A stretch of DNA of 38,868 nucleotides. It comes from Lachnospiraceae bacterium. GTDB taxonomy: Bacteria; Bacillota; Clostridia; Lachnospirales; Lachnospiraceae. A program made the position numbers and the translations under genes. Positions within the stretch are counted from its first letter, which is position 1. The number at the start of each line of letters is the position of its first letter. Below the pieces are notes generated by a model, which did no database searches, was not told where the DNA came from, and saw nothing but the letters and a program-made list of their open reading frames with translations. Positions 1-7,081 of the stretch are shown one piece after another. The stretch lies in the NCBI GenBank assembly GCA_017624115.1, contig JAGANQ010000050.1:1-38868 (forward strand). The letters are read 5' to 3'.

Positions 1-157
1 ACGCTGAAGGCATCTAAGCGTGAAGCCCCCCTCAAGATGAGATATCCCTGACGAAAGTCAATAAGATCCCTTGAAGACGACGAGGTAGATAGGGCAGGGG
101 TGGAAGCATGGCAACATGTGGAGCTGACTGTTACTAATAGATCGAAGGCTTGACCAA
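1..157 (+). rRNA. 23S ribosomal RNA, 3' end (partial)
   Basis: The first ~157 bases match the conserved 3' terminus of bacterial 23S rRNA: the CATCTAAGCG segment near the start, CAAGATGAGA, GTGGAGCTGAC and TACTAATAGATCGAAGGCTT are all in the expected order. The gene enters from outside the window. The exact 3' end is estimated by analogy with other 23S genes. No 5S rRNA sequence follows; the next gene is tRNA-Trp. Confidence 0.95.
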
Positions 158-229
158 TAAAAGGAAACATTCAGCGTGGATTGAAAAGCAGTATACAGTT
201 TTGAAGGTGTAAATTTTTAGAATTTAATA

Positions 230-259
230 TTGACAAATATCTGCTTTCTATGTTATAAA
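230..259 (+). promoter_or_regulatory. Promoter of tRNA-Trp
   Basis: TTGACA (230-235) and TATAAA (254-259) are separated by 18 bp, about 20 bp upstream of the tRNA. A perfect 8-bp inverted repeat, ATATCTGC (238-245) and GCAGATAT (266-273), brackets the -10 element. This suggests that the tRNA can be transcribed independently of the rRNA operon. Confidence 0.6.
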
Positions 260-279
260 TGAGAGGCAGATATGAATAT

Positions 280-352
280 AGGGGTATAGTTCAGCTGGTA
301 GAATATCGGTCTCCAAAACCGCAGGTCGTGGGTTCAAATCCTACTGCCCCTG
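280..352 (+). tRNA. tRNA-Trp (anticodon CCA)
   Basis: A 73-base cloverleaf is visible. The acceptor arm AGGGGTA pairs with TGCCCCT, the D arm starts GTTC, the anticodon loop CTCCAAA carries CCA at 313-315, and the T arm is GTGGG-TTCAAAT-CCTAC. CCA is not encoded at the 3' end. The top pair of the anticodon stem (T306 and C322) is mismatched; a G at this position would restore the usual GCGGT/ACCGC stem. The gene is followed directly by a strong terminator. Confidence 0.95.
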
Positions 353-360
353 TTAGTAAG

Positions 361-400
361 AACACAATTTTGATATAGAGATATCAGAATTGTGTTTTTT
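361..400 (+). terminator. Rho-independent terminator after tRNA-Trp
   Basis: A 16-bp stem (361-376 with 381-396, one G-T wobble) with a 4-base AGAG loop leads into a run of Ts. It ends the rRNA/tRNA transcription unit. Confidence 0.9.
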
Positions 401-686
401 AGTGCGCATTGCGGTACATGATTGTTGTGCCCCGGAGATTACGATACGTATTATTTGGCGACCGAATTTGAAATAAGGGCGGCTGAATAGTCTATAAATG
501 AAAACCCTCTTTTTACTATCGAATTGTAAAGAGAGGGTATATTTATGTTATCGAAGACAGGATGTGATTACAGAACCGAAAACAAAACAATCTGTGAGAG
601 CAGTGGGTGATGAGATAAATAATTTTGGAAGGAACTTAAATGTTTTGAGTTCCTTTTTTGAGTTCGTTGAATAAAATTTTAGTTTC
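401..686. other. Gene-poor spacer with two hairpins and a possible ORF relic
   Basis: No intact gene is seen. A hairpin pairs ACCCTCTTTTTAC (504-516) with GTAAAGAGAGGGT (526-538) and ends in an AT-rich stretch. The frame ending at the TAA at 672-674 reads through an ITEPKTKQSVRAVG segment, which is reminiscent of the PKTxxSxR stretch before the catalytic core of some tyrosine recombinases. It has no start codon, no ribosome-binding site and no catalytic residues, so it is at most a relic. Confidence 0.35.
629..659 (+). terminator. Putative terminator
   Basis: GGAACT (631-636) pairs with AGTTCC (648-653) and is followed by TTTTTT. It would end any transcript crossing the spacer before the next promoter at 687. 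Confidence 0.55.
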
Positions 687-715
687 TTGCATAAACTTAA
701 AAATAATGATAGAAT
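687..715 (+). promoter_or_regulatory. Promoter of the AlbA_2-family gene
   Basis: TTGCAT (687-692) and TAGAAT (710-715) are separated by 17 bp, 25 bp upstream of the ATG at 741. The sequence around it is very AT-rich. Confidence 0.6.
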
Positions 716-740
716 GTAAAAAAGAATAGGAGGAACTTAA

Positions 741-2183
741 ATGACAACTGAAGAATTATTTGAAAAATTAGAGTTGATTCAAAGACTTAAATGTGAAACT
801 CCAACATTAGAAATAAAGAGTGCGGAACAAGGATGCCCTAAACATTTGTATGATTCATTGTCTAGTTTTTCTAATCAAGACGATGGAGGAATAATTATTT
901 TTGGTGTTGATGAAAAACAGAACTATAGGGAAGTGGGAGTATATGACCCGCAGGATATTCAAAAGAAAATAAATGAACAATGTTTGCAGATGGAACCGGT
1001 TGTTAGACCATTACTTACAGTCGTTGAAAAGGATGGTAAGTTTTTTGTTTCCGCAGAAATACCGGGGGCAGATATTACGGATAGACCGGTTTTCTATCAG
1101 GGAAAAGGTAGAATAAAAGGCTCTTTTATTCGTGTGGGTGATAGCGATGAGCCCATGACCGAGTACGAGGTATATAGTTACGAAGCATATAGAAAGAAGT
1201 ATCAAGATGATATTCGAGTAATTGAGAGAGTATCGTTTGCTTCATTAAATCAAGAACTCTTAGCAAAGTATATAGAATTATTGAAAAAAGGAAAACCGCG
1301 ATTGGCTGCAATTTCTGATAATGAAATATATGAGTTAATGAGCATAAAGAGAGATAATGCGATTACCTTAAGTGCTGTAATGAATTTTAGCCTTTATCCT
1401 CAAGCATATTTCCCACAGTTATGTATTATTGCAACGGTTGTTCCGGGAACGGAAATGGGGACAATTGGAGCGCAAGGAGAAAGATTCTTAGATAATCAGC
1501 GAATAGAGGGTAATATTTCAGAAATGCTTGATGGTGCAATGCAATTTGTAAGTAGAAATATGCGTACTAAAACAATTATTAATCCGCACACAGGAAAACG
1601 TGAGGATCGAACTGATTATCCGATTACTGCAATTAGAGAAGCAATACTTAATGCATTAGTGCATCGTGATTATAGCATTCATACCGAGGGGATGCCTATA
1701 CAGGTAATAATGTATGAGGATAGAATTGAAATTAGAAATCCTGGTGGAATATATGGAAGAATCCAGATTGATCAGTTAGGACAAGTGCAGCCTGATACTC
1801 GAAATCCGGTAATTGCGTCTGAATTAGAAGTGTTGAAGGTAACAGAAAATCGATATTCTGGAATTCCAACAATTCGCAGAACAATGCAGGAGTACAATTT
1901 GCCACAACCGGAATTTTGTGATGAAAGAGGAAGTTTCATTGTTAAACTGTATAAGTATAGAGAGAATATAGTTTCGGATGAAACTGAGGAAATGGAAAAT
2001 AGTGAACTGATTCTATTCTGCAAGACTCCAAGGACACGTAAGGAAATATGTGACTATTTAGGGTTGAATTCAGTAACATATGCAATTCAGACACATGTAA
2101 TGCCTTTGGTTGATAAAGGAATAATTAAAATGAGTATTCCAGATAAACCAAAGAGTCCGAAACAGTTGTTTTATAGTGAATAA
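741..2183 (+). CDS. AlbA_2/Schlafen-like ATP-binding transcriptional regulator (RecG-related family)
   Basis: This 480-residue protein has three recognisable parts. Residues ~15-145 form an AlbA_2 (divergent AAA-4/Schlafen-like) domain, with LEIKSAEQG and GGIIIFGVDE as landmarks. Residues ~285-375 form a GHKL-type ATPase module (HATPase_c_4), with an N-box at REAILNALVHRDYS and EIRNPGG as the next ATP-binding motif. The last ~60 residues look like a winged helix (TRKEICDYLGLNS). Such proteins are usually annotated as putative transcriptional regulators or RecG-like and are often found in accessory and defence regions; no target can be deduced. The ATG has a good AGGAGG site and its own promoter. 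AT content is clearly higher than in the metabolic genes further on, and the gene sits beside a tRNA, which suggests acquired DNA. No partner gene on the same strand follows. Confidence 0.8.
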   Translation: MTTEELFEKLELIQRLKCETPTLEIKSAEQGCPKHLYDSLSSFSNQDDGGIIIFGVDEKQNYREVGVYDPQDIQKKINEQCLQMEPVVRPLLTVVEKDGKFFVSAEIPGADITDRPVFYQGKGRIKGSFIRVGDSDEPMTEYEVYSYEAYRKKYQDDIRVIERVSFASLNQELLAKYIELLKKGKPRLAAISDNEIYELMSIKRDNAITLSAVMNFSLYPQAYFPQLCIIATVVPGTEMGTIGAQGERFLDNQRIEGNISEMLDGAMQFVSRNMRTKTIINPHTGKREDRTDYPITAIREAILNALVHRDYSIHTEGMPIQVIMYEDRIEIRNPGGIYGRIQIDQLGQVQPDTRNPVIASELEVLKVTENRYSGIPTIRRTMQEYNLPQPEFCDERGSFIVKLYKYRENIVSDETEEMENSELILFCKTPRTRKEICDYLGLNSVTYAIQTHVMPLVDKGIIKMSIPDKPKSPKQLFYSE

Positions 2184-2205
2184 AACGGGAACGTCATATC
2201 GTGAT

Positions 2206-2290
2206 GTTCAAATCGCAAATGGTGTAAACGAAGGGGCAGTTCTCTGTAATGTCAAAACTGCATTACGTTTACACCATTTGCGATTGTAAC
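2206..2290. repeat. Long inverted repeat (25-bp arms, 35-base loop)
   Basis: Arms 2206-2230 and 2266-2290 are complementary at 23 of 25 positions. Inside the loop, GTAATG and CATTAC, or alternatively GCAGTT and AACTGC, can pair. A smaller hairpin (2189-2209) lies between the stop codon and the left arm. There is no T-run and no visible target-site duplication, so it may be a terminator/3' stabiliser or a small non-autonomous element. Confidence 0.75.
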
Positions 2291-2292
2291 CT

Positions 2293-2354
2293 AAAGAATT
2301 TGCAAATTCTTTTGAAAGATAAAATAACTATTTTCTAGTTCAACACAAACTAGA
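2293..2354. repeat. Two small palindromes between convergent genes
   Basis: A perfect 20-bp palindrome (2293-2312, AAAGAATTTGCAAATTCTTT) is followed by TCTAGTT (2334-2340) paired with AACTAGA (2348-2354). They lie between the convergent ends of the AlbA_2 and XRE genes and are the only candidates for a terminator of the XRE gene, although no clean T-run is present on the minus strand. Confidence 0.4.
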
Positions 2355-2366
2355 TTGTAATACAAA

Positions 2367-2954
2367 TTATTTCTGTAGATATGTTACCATGAGAGATTTC
2401 ACATCCTTTTCATGCATAAAGGGAAGATAATGTCTGATATCTTTACCAGTGTCGCATGCTTCCAATGCCATTTCTTTCACATCTTCCTCATGCATAAAGG
2501 GAAGATAATGTCTGATATCTTTACCAGTCTTGTATGCTTCCAATGCTATTTCTTTCACATCTTCTTCATGCATAAATGGAAGAAACATACCAATATCTTT
2601 TATTTTAGATTTATCAATACTATCAATTACCTCTGTAATTTGATTTGGCTTTAATATAGGCAATGCCTCTTTAATCTCTTCCTCTGCTAAATTTTCATAC
2701 TTCCATTGTTCGTGATTGGAAATATTCAACACCGCATTAACTACTTTAGATTCACCTATCAATTCATCAATTGAAATTTGAAATAGTTCTGCAATCTCTG
2801 GTATTTTTCCAATATCAGGCATGCTATTTCCCCTTTCCCAACTCGAAACTGCTTGATAAGTAATACCTAATTTATCTGCCAAATCTACTTGTGTCATATT
2901 CTGATTCTTTCTTAAAGAAATGATTCTTTTACCAATATCTTGCATACTAAACAT
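2367..2954 (-). CDS. XRE-family HTH regulator with C-terminal tandem helical repeats
   Basis: This 195-residue protein starts with a classic Cro/C1-type HTH (residues ~5-62: IGKRIISLRKNQNMTQVDLA, then YQAVSSWERG and MPDIGKIPEIAELF). The C-terminal half consists of near-identical 26-residue units with the core LPFMHEEDVKE-ALEA--TGKDI, present as two full copies and one partial copy, probably helical hairpins used for protein contacts. The ATG has a GAAAGGAG site, and TATAAT on the minus strand (2999-3004) supplies a -10. Two palindromes upstream (3027-3063) are likely autoregulatory operators. The gene is AT-rich like its neighbour and converges with it. DNA binding is well supported; the target genes and the ligand or partner of the repeats are unknown. 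Confidence 0.85.
   Translation of the reverse strand: MFSMQDIGKRIISLRKNQNMTQVDLADKLGITYQAVSSWERGNSMPDIGKIPEIAELFQISIDELIGESKVVNAVLNISNHEQWKYENLAEEEIKEALPILKPNQITEVIDSIDKSKIKDIGMFLPFMHEEDVKEIALEAYKTGKDIRHYLPFMHEEDVKEMALEACDTGKDIRHYLPFMHEKDVKSLMVTYLQK
2396..2600 (-). repeat. 78-bp in-frame tandem repeat inside the XRE gene
   Basis: The sequence CATGCATAAAGGGAAGATAA recurs at 2411 and 2489, and a diverged copy starts at 2567, so the period is exactly 78 bp (26 codons). The first two copies are nearly identical at the DNA level, which points to recent duplication and possible copy-number variation between strains. Confidence 0.9.
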
Positions 2955-2998
2955 AGTGAACTCCTTTCTCTATCCAATGGCCATCCGAATATGATTTC

Positions 2999-3063
2999 AT
3001 TATACTACAAAATGCCCCAAATGCTATCAAATGGTATTTGAGCTAATGTCAAATACCATTTGA
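2999..3063 (-). promoter_or_regulatory. XRE gene promoter with double palindromic operator
   Basis: TATAAT lies on the minus strand at 2999-3004; no good -35 is seen at 17 bp. Upstream, TCAAATGGTATTTGA (3027-3041) and TCAAATACCATTTGA (3049-3063) are each palindromes of the form TCAAAT-N3-ATTTGA and are also inverted copies of one another. Their centres are 22 bp apart, about two helical turns. This is the layout expected for cooperative dimers of the XRE protein acting on its own gene. Confidence 0.6.
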
Positions 3064-3134
3064 GTTCTACACCATTTAAAACATATTAGCAAAAAGTTGG
3101 AATTTACTAATCAAACAAATTACTGTTTTGGCAG

Positions 3135-3767
3135 CTATATCTTTTTTGCGCAGATATCCTTAAGACAGCAGCGCTCGCAGTAAGGAGTGGTTCTTGCTGT
3201 ACAGATTTCTCTTCCATGGAAGACAAGACGGTGACAGAAGCTGCTTCCTTCTTCGGGCGGAATAATCTTCCAGAGAGCCATTTCTACCTTTTTCGGTTCT
3301 TTTATATTGTCGACAAGTCCCATACGGTTCGTCAGTCGGATGCAGTGGGTATCGGTGACAATCGCAGGCTTGCCAAACACATCGCCCATGATGAGATTCG
3401 CACTTTTGCGTCCGACACCGGGAAGCCGGAGCAGGGCATCGAAATCATCAGGCACCTCACTGTGATATTCATCACGCAGCATTTTCATGCAGGCACTGAT
3501 ATCCTTTGCTTTACTGTGCCCGAGGCCACAGGGCTTGACGATGGCTTCGATGTCCTCAACAGGTGCTTCGGCGAGTGCATTGATATCCGGGTATTTGGCA
3601 TATAATTCAGGAACAACGACATTTACACGGGCATCAGTGCACTGGGCTGCCAGACGGACGCTGACGAGAAGCTTCCATGCTTCGTTATAGTCCAGCGTGC
3701 AGTCGGCATCCGGGTATTCTTTTTTTAATCGTTCTATGATTTCAAGAGATAATTGCTTTTTTGTCAT
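3135..3767 (-). CDS. nth: Endonuclease III (DNA glycosylase/AP lyase)
   Basis: This 210-residue protein removes oxidised pyrimidines in base-excision repair. The HhH motif LPGVGRKSANLI carries the catalytic Lys, and the Asp in VTDTHCIRLTNR is the second catalytic residue. A C-terminal Cys cluster (CTARTTPYC-ER-C-CLKDI-C) would bind a [4Fe-4S] cluster; the first gap is seven residues rather than the six of the E. coli enzyme. Length is normal for the family. The ATG is preceded by AGGAG. It lies 34 bases downstream of the GH43-like gene on the same strand, so the two are probably cotranscribed. Confidence 0.95.
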   Translation of the reverse strand: MTKKQLSLEIIERLKKEYPDADCTLDYNEAWKLLVSVRLAAQCTDARVNVVVPELYAKYPDINALAEAPVEDIEAIVKPCGLGHSKAKDISACMKMLRDEYHSEVPDDFDALLRLPGVGRKSANLIMGDVFGKPAIVTDTHCIRLTNRMGLVDNIKEPKKVEMALWKIIPPEEGSSFCHRLVFHGREICTARTTPYCERCCLKDICAKKI

Positions 3768-3799
3768 CAGAGTTCTCCTAACAATGATTGCATTTCAGA

Positions 3800-4735
3800 T
3801 TACAGTACGGGGATAAAGTTTCTGTCTCTGTCGCAGCAGAGCAGACCATTTTCCAGCGTAAGCTCTGCCATCTGAATAACAGTGCGGGCTTCTTTTTCGG
3901 TAAATGGATATCCAGGCGTGGAACGCTGTTCTTTGGAATAATCCGGGTGAACAAAATAGTAGATATAGGCATGTCCATCCTTTACGACAACATCTGCGTG
4001 ATTGCCGATTTGTCCATCCATTGTGCGTGCTCCGGGCTCCCTTAAAATATTTCCTTCTTGTCTGACCCAGTGAGAGAAATCATCAGAGGTATAGACACCA
4101 AGACCGTTCCATGCATCGGTAATCATAAAGATTTTGCCGCCCAATTCAAAAACATTCGGGCCTTCATGGGCGCAGTCGGAAATCTCATCGCCGAGCACCT
4201 CCCAGTTATATAAATCATGACTGATGGCACTGTAGGTATGACTTTGGTGAACCTCATCCTTGTACCACAGCTTGTACGTGCCTGGTTCTATTTCATATAC
4301 GCATGCGTCAATCACTCTGTCTGAGGAGAGTGACAGAACACTTTCAAACTGCCAGTTCCACAAATCAGAAGAGGTGTAATGAATAATGTGGCGCGTATAA
4401 TTCCAGTTGGTTGGGATGCCGGGCACATAAGAGACATACATATGGTAAATGTCATTGACAAAGATAACCTCAGGTGCCCAGAAGGTGTTATGTCCCGGTT
4501 CAAATTCCAGATTCAATGTACCGCGATAAAGCCAGTGCACACCATCCGGCGAGGAGGCAACACCGACAGCGGTTCCGTGAATCGTTGAAACACCAATATG
4601 CACAGCGGTAGAACGACGCTGGGTATAGAACATAAAATAGCAGTTTTCTTTGTGGTTCCAGATAACGACCGGGTCAGTCGGACCGTCATAAACAGGGTCG
4701 CGGAACAATGGAGCGGGTACATATAATTTTGACAT
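3800..4735 (-). CDS. Glycoside hydrolase family 43-like (five-bladed beta-propeller) protein
   Basis: This 311-residue protein has the layout of the GH43/GH32-like five-bladed propeller enzymes: an early Asp in GPTDPVVIW (candidate base), WAPEVIFV, a central Asp in VIDACVYEIEPG and a Glu in HEGPNVFE (candidate acid). There is no signal peptide, so it is probably cytoplasmic and would act on imported oligosaccharides. The substrate cannot be read from sequence; arabinosides, xylosides and fructosides are all possible. The ATG has an AAGGAG site at good spacing. It is divergent from the marR-ABC operon, and the three marR-type operators at 4773-4814 lie in the shared control region, so it may be co-regulated with it. 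Confidence 0.75.
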   Translation of the reverse strand: MSKLYVPAPLFRDPVYDGPTDPVVIWNHKENCYFMFYTQRRSTAVHIGVSTIHGTAVGVASSPDGVHWLYRGTLNLEFEPGHNTFWAPEVIFVNDIYHMYVSYVPGIPTNWNYTRHIIHYTSSDLWNWQFESVLSLSSDRVIDACVYEIEPGTYKLWYKDEVHQSHTYSAISHDLYNWEVLGDEISDCAHEGPNVFELGGKIFMITDAWNGLGVYTSDDFSHWVRQEGNILREPGARTMDGQIGNHADVVVKDGHAYIYYFVHPDYSKEQRSTPGYPFTEKEARTVIQMAELTLENGLLCCDRDRNFIPVL

Positions 4736-4745
4736 AAGAATCTCC

Positions 4746-4773
4746 TTGACATTCGTGTATTTTGTATTATAAT
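4746..4773 (+). promoter_or_regulatory. Promoter of the marR-ABC exporter operon
   Basis: A perfect TTGACA (4746-4751) and a perfect TATAAT (4768-4773) are separated by 16 bp. Transcription would start near 4780, inside the operator array. Confidence 0.8.
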
Positions 4774-4814
4774 TAACCGGGTAAAAGTTAACTGGTTAAT
4801 TATTATCTGGTTAA
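4773..4814. promoter_or_regulatory. Triple MarR-type operator, 15-bp period
   Basis: Three 12-bp near-palindromes occur at an exact 15-bp period: TTAACCGGGTAA (4773-4784), TTAACTGGTTAA (4788-4799) and TTATCTGGTTAA (4803-4814). The first abuts the -10 box and the others cover the start site and early leader. Dyads of this type are typical of MarR-family targets, and the divergent marR gene starts 80 bp downstream, so autorepression is inferred. Confidence 0.65.
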
Positions 4815-4893
4815 CGATACCATATATGTTAAGTATATCACATCCGGTAAAAAAGGAAAAGTGATAATCAGCGTAAGTCGGGAGGGAAGAGAG

Positions 4894-5346
4894 ATGGAAC
4901 ACCTCATTAAAGAGACAGCCAGAAAGTTTCGCCGGGCAAATCGTGCATTGATGCGTATCATTGATAAAAAAGTCAGCACAACACAGCTCTATCGCGGTCA
5001 GCACCAGGTGCTTATGAATATCGCACATAACCCAAGTGCTTCACAGGCGGAGATAGCGGATATCATGGAGATTTCGCCTGCAGCTCTGGCCGTCTCACTG
5101 AAAAAGTTGGAAAAAGGAGGCTATATCAAAAGAAACTCAGACATTTCAGATGAGCGTAAGAAGCGAATCGAGATGACAGAGCTGGGAGAAAGTATTGTGG
5201 CAGAGAGCCACAGAATGTTTCAGGAGGTAGAAAATCAGATGTTTCAGGGATTTTCTGAGGAAGAGATATGTAAGCTGGCCCTCTACCTGGACAGGCTGAA
5301 TGAAAACCTGCTGGATGTACAGAATTGTAACAAGGAGGAAAAATAA
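4894..5346 (+). CDS. MarR-family transcriptional regulator
   Basis: This 150-residue winged-helix protein has its recognition region at SQAEIADIMEISPAALAVSLKKLEKGGYIKR and the MarR wing at SDERKKRIEMTELG. The ATG at 4894 is preferred over an upstream in-frame GTG at 4861 because GGAGGG lies 8 bases before it. The stop codon overlaps the ribosome-binding region of the first exporter gene. As in many Firmicutes, a MarR repressor heading a two-gene ABC exporter operon suggests drug- or metabolite-responsive derepression; the ligand is unknown. Confidence 0.92.
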   Translation: MEHLIKETARKFRRANRALMRIIDKKVSTTQLYRGQHQVLMNIAHNPSASQAEIADIMEISPAALAVSLKKLEKGGYIKRNSDISDERKKRIEMTELGESIVAESHRMFQEVENQMFQGFSEEEICKLALYLDRLNENLLDVQNCNKEEK

Positions 5347-5347
5347 G

Positions 5348-7081
5348 ATGAAGCAATATCTGAAATATGTCAGGCCTTATCTGTTTTCTTTTATCGTAGG
5401 ACCATGTCTGATGATTGTGGAAGTAATCGGAGAAGTGCTGATGCCATATTTTATGTCACTGATTATTAACAGGGGTGTGGCAAACCATGATGTCCCATAT
5501 ATTACATTGATGGGCGGAGCAATGATCGTGACAGCACTCCTGATGATGGCAGGAGGCATCGGCGGCGCTTATTTTGGTGCGAAAGGCGCTATCAGCTTTG
5601 CGGCCGATGTGCGAAGAGATGTATTTTTGAAGATTCAAAAGTTTTCATTTGCTAATATTGATAAGTTCAGTACAGGTTCTTTGGTAACCCGTCTGACGAA
5701 TGATATTACTCAGATGCAGAACCTTGTAAACATGGCGTTGAGAATGATGCTTCGTGCACCGGGAATGTTAATTGGCGCAGTTATTATGGCAGTTATGATG
5801 AATGCACAGCTTGCCATGGTACTGCTCGTGGTGATACCGCTTCTGGTGATTGCAATTATTTCCATTGTACGAATTGCATTTCCAAGATTTGATACCATGC
5901 AGAAGAAGCTGGACCGTGTGAATTCGGGAATTCAGGAGGCACTGACGAATGTTCGTGTTATTAAATCCTTCGTAAGAGGTGAGCATGAGGAGAAGAAATT
6001 TGCCGATGCCAATGATGATTTGAAGGAATCCAGTATCAATGCCATGAAGATTATGATTCTGCTGATGCCGATATCAACACTGATTATGAATATGACTGTA
6101 CTGGCGGTTGTATGGTTCGGCGGAAATCAGGTTATTGCCGGAACGATGCCTGTGGGTGATTTGACGGCATTTGTATCTTATGTAACACAGATTCTGATGT
6201 CGCTGATGATGCTTTCCATGGTGATTTTACAGAGCTCCAGAGCCATGGCTTCGGCAAAACGTGTGCAGGAGGTACTGAACGAAGAGGTTGATTTGACGGA
6301 TGATAATGCAGGTCAGAAGCAGCTGGAAGTAAAGAGGGGTAAGATTGAATTTAAGAATGTATCCTTCCGCTATTATAAAGATAATCATGAAAAGGTTCTG
6401 GATGGTATTTCCTTTGTAATCAATCCGGGAGAAATTGTGGGTATCATTGGCTCTACCGGCTGCGGAAAGACCAGCCTGGTGCAGATGATTCCACGTCTGT
6501 ATGATGCGGATGAGGGAGAAGTACTGGTCGATGATGTCAATGTAAAGGAGTATTCGCTTTATAACCTTAGAAATGGTGTAGGCATGGTATTACAGAAAAA
6601 CGTACTTTTCTTAGGTACAATTGAAGAAAATCTCGCATGGGGTGATGAACATGCTTCTGAGGAAACCATTGCAGCGGCAGCAAGAGCCGCGCAGGCAGAG
6701 GATTTCATCAATTCTTTTACCGATGGCTATGACACGGAGCTTGGGCAGGGCGGTGTCAATGTATCCGGCGGGCAGAAGCAGAGACTGTGTATCGCCAGAG
6801 CATTGCTGAAAAAGCCGCGGATTCTTATTCTGGACGACAGTACCAGTGCAGTAGACACTGCGACAGAGAGCCGCATCAGGGAGAGCTTTTCAACAACCTT
6901 AAAGGATACGACAAAGGTAATTATTGCACAGAGAATTACCTCTGTTATGGAGGCTGATAAGATTCTGGTTATGGACGAAGGAAGAATTGTCGGCGAAGGA
7001 AAGCATGACGAGCTTTTAAAGAGCTGTGAAGCATATCAGGAAATCTATTATTCTCAGATGGATAAGGAGGTGGAAAAGTAA
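5348..7081 (+). CDS. Heterodimeric ABC exporter, degenerate-site subunit (permease-ATPase fusion)
   Basis: The protein has 577 residues from the ATG at 5348 (AAGGAGG site); an upstream in-frame start is unsupported. Six membrane segments (residues ~10-305) are followed by an ABC domain with Walker A GSTGCGKTS (~368), signature VSGGQKQR (~472) and Walker B ILILDDSTS (~492). The catalytic Glu after Walker B is Asp, and the H-loop His is Gln (IIAQRITS). This pattern marks the non-catalytic site half of exporters such as BmrCD or TM287/288. It overlaps the second subunit gene by one base (TAATG). The complex would export a drug-like or lipid-like substrate from the inner membrane. Confidence 0.93.
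   Translation: MKQYLKYVRPYLFSFIVGPCLMIVEVIGEVLMPYFMSLIINRGVANHDVPYITLMGGAMIVTALLMMAGGIGGAYFGAKGAISFAADVRRDVFLKIQKFSFANIDKFSTGSLVTRLTNDITQMQNLVNMALRMMLRAPGMLIGAVIMAVMMNAQLAMVLLVVIPLLVIAIISIVRIAFPRFDTMQKKLDRVNSGIQEALTNVRVIKSFVRGEHEEKKFADANDDLKESSINAMKIMILLMPISTLIMNMTVLAVVWFGGNQVIAGTMPVGDLTAFVSYVTQILMSLMMLSMVILQSSRAMASAKRVQEVLNEEVDLTDDNAGQKQLEVKRGKIEFKNVSFRYYKDNHEKVLDGISFVINPGEIVGIIGSTGCGKTSLVQMIPRLYDADEGEVLVDDVNVKEYSLYNLRNGVGMVLQKNVLFLGTIEENLAWGDEHASEETIAAAARAAQAEDFINSFTDGYDTELGQGGVNVSGGQKQRLCIARALLKKPRILILDDSTSAVDTATESRIRESFSTTLKDTTKVIIAQRITSVMEADKILVMDEGRIVGEGKHDELLKSCEAYQEIYYSQMDKEVEK

Noticed and set aside
2231-2241. AGGGGCAGT in the inverted-repeat loop, reverse complement of the tRNA-Trp 3' end segment ACTGCCCCT, as a possible attachment site
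   Set aside because: Only nine bases match, in inverted orientation and without flanking identity; chance is sufficient.
2396-2600. 78-bp repeat as a CRISPR array
   Set aside because: The units are contiguous and in frame within a protein gene; there are no unique spacers.
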